A stretch of DNA of 64,000 bases from DASUPK01 sp963843085. Lineage in GTDB: Bacteria; Actinomycetota; Thermoleophilia; Solirubrobacterales; 70-9. The notes below the pieces were generated by a model that had not been told where the DNA came from, did no database searches, and saw only the letters and a program-made list of their open reading frames with translations. A program made the position numbers and the translations under genes. The stretch spans positions 186,001 through 250,000 of the forward strand of contig CAWJJG010000001.1 in assembly GCA_963843085.1 (NCBI GenBank). The letters run 5' to 3'. Every line of letters begins with the position of its first letter. Position 1 is the first letter of the stretch. This document shows, one piece after another, positions 42,563 through 48,722 of the stretch.

Positions 42563-42961
42563 CTAGATGTGGTAGGTCCCGGCGCCGGCATCCTCGGCCT
42601 CGCGGCGGGCGATGTCGGCGATCGTGGCCTCGCGGAAGGTGGCTCGCAGGGCCTCCACCCCCTCCTCCCAGATACCGCCGGCCTCCTTGCCCTCGTGGCC
42701 GACCACTCCGTCGAGCGCCTGGACGACCTCCAGGACGTTGATCTCCTCCGCGGGCCGGGCGAGCGTGTAGCCGCCCTTGGCGCCGCGGTGGCTGACCAGG
42801 ATTCCGGCTCGACGCAGCGTCGAGAAGAGCTGCTCGAGGAACTGGACCGGGACGCCGCGACGCTCGGCCACCTGGCCGATCGGCATCGGGCTCTCGCCCG
42901 CTCGCGCCAGCTCAGCCAGCGCGACCACCGCGTAACGTGACTTCGAGGTGACGGAGATCAC
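42563..42961 (-). CDS. Rrf2-family transcriptional regulator (CymR-like)
   Basis: 132 residues from a GTG: winged helix with TSKSRYAVVALAELARAG (about residues 5-22), recognition region PIGQVAERRGVPVQFLEQLF, and wing HRGAKGGYTLARPAEEI. The three cysteines that bind Fe-S in IscR and NsrR are absent (the protein has none), which favours a CymR-type regulator of cysteine metabolism working with CysK. That matches cysK-cysE downstream, now separated by the inserted cassette. Its last 58 bp form the right direct repeat. Confidence 0.88.
   Translation of the reverse strand: MISVTSKSRYAVVALAELARAGESPMPIGQVAERRGVPVQFLEQLFSTLRRAGILVSHRGAKGGYTLARPAEEINVLEVVQALDGVVGHEGKEAGGIWEEGVEALRATFREATIADIARREAEDAGAGTYHI
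42567..42624. repeat. 58-bp direct repeat, right copy (end of rrf2)
   Basis: Pairs with 40537-40594 at 56 of 58 bases. The two copies are 2,030 bp apart and enclose the GT2 and deacetylase genes. Confidence 0.9.
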
Positions 42962-42994
42962 GACAACCCTTTTAGCGGGCCGGGCGGCGTCCCG

Positions 42995-43420
42995 TTGAAT
43001 CGCCGCAACCGCGCACTCCTGCGCGCGCTCGCCCCCCTCGCCCTGATGGGCGTGATCTTCTGGTTCTCCGCGCAGCCTGCGGGAGGACACCACGCCTTGT
43101 GGGTGATCGTGTTCCGCAAGCTCGGGCACATCACGGGCTATGCGCTGCTCACGGGAGCGTGGTGGTGGGCGCTGCGCGATGTCGCCCGGCGCCCCCTGCT
43201 CTGGGCCGTGGGGATCTCGCTCCTCTACGCCTGCAGCGACGAGTTCCACCAGACCTTCGTCCGCGGCAGAGAGGGCACGCCGAGGGACGTCGTGATCGAC
43301 GCGATCGGCATGGCGATCGCAGCCCTGCTGATCAGCATGCGTCGGTCCGCCCCCACCGGCTGGGGGCGGACCGACGCAAGAGGCCGAGCCTCTAAATCCA
43401 GCCTTGCTCGGTCGCCATGA
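42995..43420 (+). CDS. VanZ-like family membrane protein
   Basis: From a TTG start the product has 141 residues with four helices and the VanZ-like pattern: IFWFSAQPAG at the end of helix 1, a KLGHITGYALLTGAWWWALR helix, and YACSDEFHQTFVRGREGTPRDVVIDAIG (positions about 79-106), which is the family signature. Members are linked to teicoplanin resistance and to general envelope functions. The last 25 codons run through a perfect 16-bp inverted repeat, so the natural end of the useful protein may be near residue 115. Confidence 0.8.
   Translation: MNRRNRALLRALAPLALMGVIFWFSAQPAGGHHALWVIVFRKLGHITGYALLTGAWWWALRDVARRPLLWAVGISLLYACSDEFHQTFVRGREGTPRDVVIDAIGMAIAALLISMRRSAPTGWGRTDARGRASKSSLARSP
43339..43377. 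terminator. 16-bp perfect hairpin between convergent genes
   Basis: GCGTCGGTCCGCCCCC pairs with its exact complement around a 7-nt loop, inside the 3' end of the VanZ-like frame. A second small hairpin (AGAGGC/GCCTCT) follows. It probably ends transcription from both sides, since the HDOD-LuxR gene stops at 43392 from the other direction. Confidence 0.75.
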
Positions 43421-44441
43421 GGACCGCCTGCGCGCGGTCGAGGGCGCCGAGCTTGCCGTAAACGTTGTGGAGGTGGCTGCGGACGGTGCTCGCCGAGAGG
43501 TCGAGCTCGACCGCGATCTGCTTGTAGACCTTGCCCTCGGCGAGACGCCTGAGGACGTCCAGCTCTCGCGTGGAGAGCGGGCACGGGCCGGTGGCCCGGC
43601 GACGTGACCCCTTGCCCTGGGGAAGCTCGTAGAGGACCATGCGCACCGCGTGCTCGTCCATGCCGCAGTTCTCCGCGGCCTCGACCAGGTCCTGGGTGCT
43701 GACGGGGCAGTCCTCGATGTGGGCGGCGACCATGTCCGCCACGCGGATCACGGCGGCCATGCCCTCGGCCTGACGGGTGTGGTGGCGCTCGATCGCCTCG
43801 GCGATGCGAGCGTGGACGCCCCAGCGACGGGTGAGGACCCCGCCGACGAGGGAGTGGTCGATCCCGAGCTCGCGGCGCTCCTCGGCGATGCGGTCGTCGG
43901 GGGTTGCGCCGCGGCGGTCGAAGCGCTCGGCGTAGCCGGGATGCAGCCGCGCCAGGACCGGGCGGCCGATGTCGTGGAGGATCGCGGCGAGCGCCAGCTC
44001 GTCACGGTCGCCGATGCCGCTCACGTCGGCGATCCGGTCGGCGGCGCGCTGCACGTCGAGTGCATGCAGTCGGAACCGGTCCGGGGCGAGGGCGAGATGC
44101 CCGTCGCCGTTGAAGATGTCGTAGGAGGGCGCGGAGCGAAGGATCGCCTCGACCGCGCCGGGGCCGAGCCGCTCGACGCCGTCAGTGACGCTGCAAATGC
44201 GGCCGGCGCCCTGGATCTGGCCCGCCGCGCGGACGATGGCGCAGGTGAGGCCGACGTCGGCCTCGACCACCGCGGCGACCTCGTGCGGAGGCGCACCTCG
44301 GTTGACCTGCTCGAGGGCCTGCTCGCGGCCCTCGGAGAGTGCGGGCTGGCGCTCAGCCTCGTCGAAGGCGGCCGCCAGGACGCGCCCGCGTCCCTGCCCC
44401 CGTGTGCCTGCATTTGTGCGCGTTGGTGTGGCTGTCGCCAT
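43392..44441 (-). CDS. HDOD-domain protein with C-terminal LuxR-type DNA-binding domain
   Basis: 349 residues. The N-terminal and middle part is an HD/HDOD-type domain: LHALDVQRAADRIADVSG, then AAILHDIGRPVLARLHPGYA with the HD pair (about residue 153) and later IERHHTRQAEGMAAVIRVAD. Residues 285-349 form a LuxR/GerE helix-turn-helix: LSTRELDVLRRLAEGKVYKQ, then ELDLSASTVRSHLHNVYGKL. The HD part may bind or hydrolyse a nucleotide, or only act as a protein scaffold, and steer the DNA-binding part. No receiver domain is present. Target genes are unknown. Confidence 0.85.
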   Translation of the reverse strand: MATATPTRTNAGTRGQGRGRVLAAAFDEAERQPALSEGREQALEQVNRGAPPHEVAAVVEADVGLTCAIVRAAGQIQGAGRICSVTDGVERLGPGAVEAILRSAPSYDIFNGDGHLALAPDRFRLHALDVQRAADRIADVSGIGDRDELALAAILHDIGRPVLARLHPGYAERFDRRGATPDDRIAEERRELGIDHSLVGGVLTRRWGVHARIAEAIERHHTRQAEGMAAVIRVADMVAAHIEDCPVSTQDLVEAAENCGMDEHAVRMVLYELPQGKGSRRRATGPCPLSTRELDVLRRLAEGKVYKQIAVELDLSASTVRSHLHNVYGKLGALDRAQAVLMATEQGWI

Positions 44442-44490
44442 GGCTGTCTAATCGGCACACGCCCGCCGATTGTTTAGCCCATGCGTCGAT

Positions 44491-45885
44491 CTACCTAGAA
44501 GTTCCGTTGTCCGTATCCGTGGAAAGCCGCTGTACGGCGCGCTCGATGCGCTCCAGCGAGCACTCCCTGCCCAGGACGGCCAGGGATTCGAAGATGCCGG
44601 GCGACACGGACGTGCCCGTAATCGCGACCCTGATCGGCTGGTAGAGCTTGCCCGGTTTCACGTCGTGCTCGGCGAGGATCCGGCCCAGGGAGCTCTCCAG
44701 CTCGGCGGGCTCGAACGAGTCCGCGCCCCGCAGCGCGTCGAGCGCCTCGCTGAGGAGGGGCAGGGTCCCGTCCTTCATCACCTTCTTCCAGGCCTTCTCG
44801 TCGGTCTCGGGCTCTTCGAAGAGAAAGCCGATCAGCGGCCAGACCTCATCGAGGGTCTGCGCCTTCTCCTGCGCGATCTCGCAGGCGGCGCGCAGGCGCT
44901 CGTCGGGCTCTCGCCCGAGGTGCTTGGCGACGGCCTCGGTGTACGCGTCGAGGTCCATCTCCCGCATGAACCGCCCATTCAGCCAGCGCAGCTTCTGCTC
45001 GTCGAAGATCGCACTCGCGCGGCCGACGTCCGCGACGTCGAAACGCTCGATCAGCTCGTCGGTGCCCATGATCGTCGTGTCGTCCTGGGTCCCCCAGCCG
45101 AGCAGGGCGAGGTAGTTGCGGACCGCCGCGGGCAGGTAGCCCGAGTCGCGGAGCTCCTGGACGCTCGCGGCTCCGTGGCGCTTCGAGAGTTTCTTGCCGT
45201 CGGGACCGTGCAGCAGGGGCAGGTGCGCGTAACGCGGCGGCGTGACCCCCAGCGCCTCCATGACGAGCAGCTGCTTCGGCGTGTTGGAGAGGTGGTCGTC
45301 GCCCCGGATGACCTCGGTGATCCCCATGTCGAGATCATCGACAGCCACCGCGAAGTTGTAGAGAACCGAGCCATCGGCCCTGGCGATGACCGGGTCATCG
45401 ATGACTGTGTTGTCGAAGCTGATGTCACCGCGGATCTCATCGCGGACCACAGTGGTCCCGGGAGGGATCCGGAGCCGCACGGCTGCGCCCTCGGCATCCG
45501 GCGGAGCGGGCTCGCCCCGAAAGCCGACGTTGGCCTGTTCCCTATGCGCCTTCACCGTCTCGGACGTGGCCAGCGAGTAATACGCCTTGTCAGCGTCGAG
45601 CAGCTCCTTGAGCCGTTCACGATGGCGCTCCGCCCGCTCCGCCTGGCTGAGCGGCCCCTCGTCCCAGTCGAGCTCCAGCCAACCCAGCGCGTCGAGGATC
45701 TGGTCGACGTTCTCCGGAGTGGAGCGCTCGCGATCGGTGTCCTCGATCCGCAGCACCAGCTGCCCACCCCGGCCGCGGGCGTAGAGCCAGTTGTACAGTG
45801 CCGTCCTCGCTCCCCCGATGTGGAGGGCGCCCGTCGGTGACGGGGCGAAGCGGACTCGAACGGGATTTGACGGATCGGAGCTCAC
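44491..45885 (-). CDS. gltX: Glutamyl-tRNA synthetase
   Basis: Class I synthetase of 464 residues. The HIGH motif is in FAPSPTGALHIGGARTALYN (about residues 12-31) and the KMSKS equivalent is KKLSKRHGAASV (about residue 240). The C-terminal anticodon-binding helical domain is complete. With GatCAB present it is probably non-discriminating, charging tRNA(Gln) too. The GTG at 45885 is chosen because it gives the standard start SSDPSNPVRVRFAPSPTG after the initiator; the frame is open further but overlaps nfo. Only one base separates it from the divergent nfo ATG. Confidence 0.95.
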   Translation of the reverse strand: MSSDPSNPVRVRFAPSPTGALHIGGARTALYNWLYARGRGGQLVLRIEDTDRERSTPENVDQILDALGWLELDWDEGPLSQAERAERHRERLKELLDADKAYYSLATSETVKAHREQANVGFRGEPAPPDAEGAAVRLRIPPGTTVVRDEIRGDISFDNTVIDDPVIARADGSVLYNFAVAVDDLDMGITEVIRGDDHLSNTPKQLLVMEALGVTPPRYAHLPLLHGPDGKKLSKRHGAASVQELRDSGYLPAAVRNYLALLGWGTQDDTTIMGTDELIERFDVADVGRASAIFDEQKLRWLNGRFMREMDLDAYTEAVAKHLGREPDERLRAACEIAQEKAQTLDEVWPLIGFLFEEPETDEKAWKKVMKDGTLPLLSEALDALRGADSFEPAELESSLGRILAEHDVKPGKLYQPIRVAITGTSVSPGIFESLAVLGRECSLERIERAVQRLSTDTDNGTSR

Positions 45886-45886
45886 G

Positions 45887-46747
45887 ATGCTGATCGGCGC
45901 CCATGTTTCCACAGGGGGTGGCCTCGCCAAGGCGATCGAGCGCGCCAGGGAGATGCGCTGCGAGTCGATCCAGATCTTCAACCAGAGCCCGCGCATGTGG
46001 CGCCCGACCCGCTACTCCGATGACGACTTCGCCGCCTTCAGGGAGGCGATGGAGGCCTCCAAGGTCCAGGCGGTCGCGATTCACGCGATCTACCTGATCA
46101 ACCCGGCGACGAACGACAGGGAGATGCGCCGCAAGTCGCTCGACTCGCTGACGCATGCGCTCCGGGTCGGCGACGGCATCGGAGCCATGGGAGTGGTCAT
46201 CCACCCGGGTGCGCTCAAGGACGACACCCGCACAAACGCACGCAAGCGGGCGGTGAAGCTGGTCAAGGAGGCGCTGGCCGAGACGGACCGCTGTCCGATC
46301 CTCTACGAGAACACGGCGGGCTCTCCGCAGCTCCTGGGCCTGGACTTCGACGAGACGGCCGAGCTGATCGAGAAGACCGGCGGCCCCAGGCGCCTCGGCC
46401 TCTGCATCGACTCCTGCCACCTGCACGCGACCGGCTACGACGTCCGCACGCCGGAGGGGATGAAGGAGCTCGTCGACGAGATCGACTCGAAGATCGGGCT
46501 CGAGCAGCTCAAGCTCCTCCACGTGAACGACTCCCGCGATGCCCGCGGTTCCAATCGCGACCGGCACGCCCCGATCCCCAAAGGGGAGATCGGCCGGCGG
46601 GGGATGCGCGCCTTCATCGGCGAGCGACGGCTGCAGGGGCTGCCCGCCGTGCTGGAGGGCCCCGGCGTCGACGGCAAGGCGATCGACCGCAAGGACATGC
46701 AGATCATCCGGCGCCTCCACCGCGACGCGATCCGCAAGCGGGCCTGA
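45887..46747 (+). CDS. nfo: Endonuclease IV (AP endonuclease)
   Basis: A zinc-dependent TIM-barrel enzyme (286 residues) that cuts DNA at abasic sites in base-excision repair. It opens MLIGAHVSTGGGLAKAIERA, the standard Nfo start. Metal ligands are visible in IHPGAL (H), LYENTAG (E), CIDSCHLHATGYD (D, H), LLHVNDSRDARGSNRDRH (N/D, H) and the late E of LEGPG. The gene starts 1 nt from gltX on the other strand, so its promoter must lie inside gltX coding sequence. Downstream, a small frame overlaps its stop. Confidence 0.95.
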   Translation: MLIGAHVSTGGGLAKAIERAREMRCESIQIFNQSPRMWRPTRYSDDDFAAFREAMEASKVQAVAIHAIYLINPATNDREMRRKSLDSLTHALRVGDGIGAMGVVIHPGALKDDTRTNARKRAVKLVKEALAETDRCPILYENTAGSPQLLGLDFDETAELIEKTGGPRRLGLCIDSCHLHATGYDVRTPEGMKELVDEIDSKIGLEQLKLLHVNDSRDARGSNRDRHAPIPKGEIGRRGMRAFIGERRLQGLPAVLEGPGVDGKAIDRKDMQIIRRLHRDAIRKRA

Positions 46748-46992
46748 GCTCCTCAACCGCCGGGCGCTCGACGGTCGCTCTTCGCGAGGCCGCCGCGCTC
46801 TCGGCGGAGGAGCGCGCGGAGCTGGACGAGCGGCTTGAGACCCTCGCCGCCGACCTGGCGGCGTCCATCGGGATGGAGAAGGGCCCGTTCAAGCGGGACG
46901 TGCGCAAGCTCAGGGAGCTCGGCCTGACCGAGAGCATGCTGGTCGGCTACCGGCTGTCTTCTCGCGGCAGCGCCTACCTGGCCGGGCGCTAG
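46744..46992 (+). CDS. Small protein of unknown function, probable CTG start overlapping nfo stop
   Basis: The frame reads ALREAAALSAEERAELDERL, then LAADLAASIGMEKGPFKRDV and LRELGLTESMLVGYRLSSRG before the stop at 46990-46992. The regular amphipathic helices and the ordered C-terminal LGLTES/GYRLSSRG block argue for a real gene of about 82 residues. No ATG, GTG or TTG exists in frame before the internal ATG 46870; the natural candidate is the CTG at 46744, which overlaps the nfo TGA as CTGA. The C-terminus could be a winged-helix end, but no family is named. It overlaps the lipoprotein gene by 4 bp tail to tail. Confidence 0.55.
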   Translation: MSSSTAGRSTVALREAAALSAEERAELDERLETLAADLAASIGMEKGPFKRDVRKLRELGLTESMLVGYRLSSRGSAYLAGR

Positions 46993-47768
46993 GGCAGCCA
47001 GCAATAGAGGTAGTAGAGCCCGTAGGGGTTCGCGGCGATCTCGCGCGCGTAGCGCGTGACCGCGTCGACGTAGAGCCCTGAGTCGTTGTAGGCGCGGAGG
47101 GCTCGCGTGTACTGCGGCGGCGCTCCGTTGTGGTGGAGCAGGTTGGCGGCGGCGAGGATCGCGTCGTGCGGGTCGTGGATGTCGCCCCCGTTGCCGTAGA
47201 TCCGCCAGGTCGACGGGATGAACTGCATCGGGCCCTTCGCACCGGCGACGCTGTCGCTCTTCACCCGCCCGAACTTGGTCTCCACGAAATGGATCGCGGC
47301 GAGGTAGTTCCAGCCGACGCCGTAGCGGCCCTGCGCCTCCCGGTAGAAGGAGACGAGGTCGGAGACCGGAGGCGGCGCACCGACGCTGAGCTTGCGGGGA
47401 ATGGCCCCGCGGGAGAGCCGCAACAGGTCACGCTCCGCAGCGGTGAGACGCTCCACCTGCGCCGCCGGCGGGCCGGAGAGGAGCGGGAGCACCTGCGCGG
47501 TCAGGCCGGCGTGGGTCGTGAGAAAGCGCGTGTTGACCTGCAGGGCCTTGGCCTGGTCGAGGACGTTCTGGGACGGGGGGCCTGAAGGTGGGTCCCCCCC
47601 GGCCCGCCACCGGTCGATCGCCGCGTTCAGATCGCCGATGTTCTGGCCGAGCCTGTCGGCCACGACCTGCGGCGAGGAGGCTGACGTCCCGCCGCAGGCG
47701 ACCAGAGCGGCGCCCGCGATCGCCGCGGCGGCCAGCGCCATGAGAGCCCGTCGACCAACACCACCCAT
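46989..47768 (-). CDS. Lipoprotein lytic transglycosylase
   Basis: The ATG at 47768 gives 259 residues with a lipoprotein signal: basic start, hydrophobic run and lipobox LVAC (cysteine at about residue 24). The C-terminal SLT-type domain has YREAQGRYGVGWNYLAAIHF, the catalytic Glu in ETKFGRVKSDSVAGAKGPM (about residue 167) and QFIPSTWRIYGNGGDIHDP. It should cleave peptidoglycan glycan strands outside the membrane. The frame is open further upstream, but the lipobox decides the start. Confidence 0.9.
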   Translation of the reverse strand: MGGVGRRALMALAAAAIAGAALVACGGTSASSPQVVADRLGQNIGDLNAAIDRWRAGGDPPSGPPSQNVLDQAKALQVNTRFLTTHAGLTAQVLPLLSGPPAAQVERLTAAERDLLRLSRGAIPRKLSVGAPPPVSDLVSFYREAQGRYGVGWNYLAAIHFVETKFGRVKSDSVAGAKGPMQFIPSTWRIYGNGGDIHDPHDAILAAANLLHHNGAPPQYTRALRAYNDSGLYVDAVTRYAREIAANPYGLYYLYCWLP

Positions 47769-47795
47769 GGTTGAACTGGATAGCGGGTCCGAGCC

Positions 47796-47801
47796 TAGGA
47801 T
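47796..47801 (+). promoter_or_regulatory. -10 element TAGGAT of the SRPBCC gene
   Basis: TAGGAT ends 8 nt before the ATG at 47810, in the 41-bp gap to the divergent lipoprotein gene. Confidence 0.4.
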
Positions 47802-47809
47802 GTCGCTGG

Positions 47810-48244
47810 ATGATCGACGGGCTGACCCTGGCACTCACGCGAACAATCGCGGCCCCCCGCAGGGAGGTCTGGGGAGCCATGACCGATGCCACCCGGCTCG
47901 CAGACTGGTGGGGGCCGCAGGGCTTCAGCGCACCCGGCGTCGACTTCAAGCCGCGCGCCGGGGAGCGCTATCGAATCGCGATGCAGCCGGCCGAAGGCGA
48001 GCGCTTTCACCTCCAGGGTGAGTTCCTCGAGGTCGAGCCTCCCACAAGGCTCTCCTATACCTTCGCCTGGGAGCCACCCGATCCCGACGACCGCGAGACC
48101 GTCGTGACTCTCTCGCTGGAGGATCGCGGCGACAGCACGGTGATCTCCCTCAATCAGGGCAAGTTCGCCACGGAGGAACGTCGCGCGCTCCACGAGGGAG
48201 GCTGGACGGACAGCTTCGACCGGCTCGAGGCGCTTCTCAGCTGA
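47810..48244 (+). CDS. SRPBCC (AHSA1-like) domain protein
   Basis: 144 residues matching the activator-of-Hsp90-ATPase-like branch of the START/SRPBCC fold. It has LTRTIAAPRREVWGAMTDA and LADWWGPQGF near the N-terminus, and LSYTFAWEPPDPDDRETVVT with SLEDRGDSTVISLNQGKF in the second half. GGWTDSFDRLEALL closes the domain with its long helix. The fold binds hydrophobic ligands; the ligand here is unknown. Cytoplasmic. It overlaps the convergent Cys-rich gene by 8 bp. Confidence 0.88.
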   Translation: MIDGLTLALTRTIAAPRREVWGAMTDATRLADWWGPQGFSAPGVDFKPRAGERYRIAMQPAEGERFHLQGEFLEVEPPTRLSYTFAWEPPDPDDRETVVTLSLEDRGDSTVISLNQGKFATEERRALHEGGWTDSFDRLEALLS

Positions 48245-48641
48245 GCGAGTTGCGCAGGTCGAACGCGCGGATCGACTCGGGCGTGTCGTCCGGCGCGTCG
48301 AAGAAGCGGCGGTTGACGCATTCGTGAGCCGGCCCATCGCCCTCGTAGGCGCGCTCGACGCTGAACTGGCAGTGCGGCAGCGGAGCGCCGGTCATCTTGA
48401 TCCCGCCGAAGCCCTCACGAGCTCTCTCGGCGAGCAGGAAGAGGTCGAAGTCGATCTCCGCGCTGAACACCTTGTTCATGCAGCCCATGAAGCGGCCGCC
48501 GGTCCGCGCGTCCTCGTAGGTGTAGAGGAACCTGCATCCCATCTCGAGGCAGCCCGCGGGGTTGACGAGCTTGTCGCAGAAGGTCCCGCACTGGCGGCAC
48601 TCGCCTGAGCTGTTTCTCTGGGTCTGGGTCTGCCTCGGCAC
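48237..48641 (-). CDS. Cysteine-rich protein of unknown function
   Basis: The GTG at 48641, 7 nt after TAGACT, gives 134 residues. Eight cysteines are arranged CRQCGTFC, CLEMGC, GCM, HCQ and ECV; the first five within 27 residues suggest a zinc or Fe-S site. The rest is mixed, with LYTYEDARTGGRFMGCMNKVF and EIDFDLFLLAERAREGFGG. No signal peptide. I do not recognise a named family. An ATG 39 nt upstream is open but less likely. Confidence 0.65.
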   Translation of the reverse strand: MPRQTQTQRNSSGECRQCGTFCDKLVNPAGCLEMGCRFLYTYEDARTGGRFMGCMNKVFSAEIDFDLFLLAERAREGFGGIKMTGAPLPHCQFSVERAYEGDGPAHECVNRRFFDAPDDTPESIRAFDLRNSLS

Positions 48642-48648
48642 GGCGTTC

Positions 48649-48654
48649 AGTCTA
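48649..48654 (-). promoter_or_regulatory. -10 element TAGACT of the Cys-rich gene (leaderless)
   Basis: TAGACT ends 7 nt before the GTG at 48641 and helps choose that start. Confidence 0.4.
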
Positions 48655-48722
48655 GGCGCCGTCGAGGCGGGGATGGCCATCTTGACCCCGCCCCGCCCCT
48701 TGCGAATCCGGTGGTTGATCTG

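Noticed and set aside
40537..42624. Insertion sequence flanked by target-site duplications
   Set aside because: 58 bp is too long for a normal target duplication, there are no terminal inverted repeats, and no transposase is present between the repeats.
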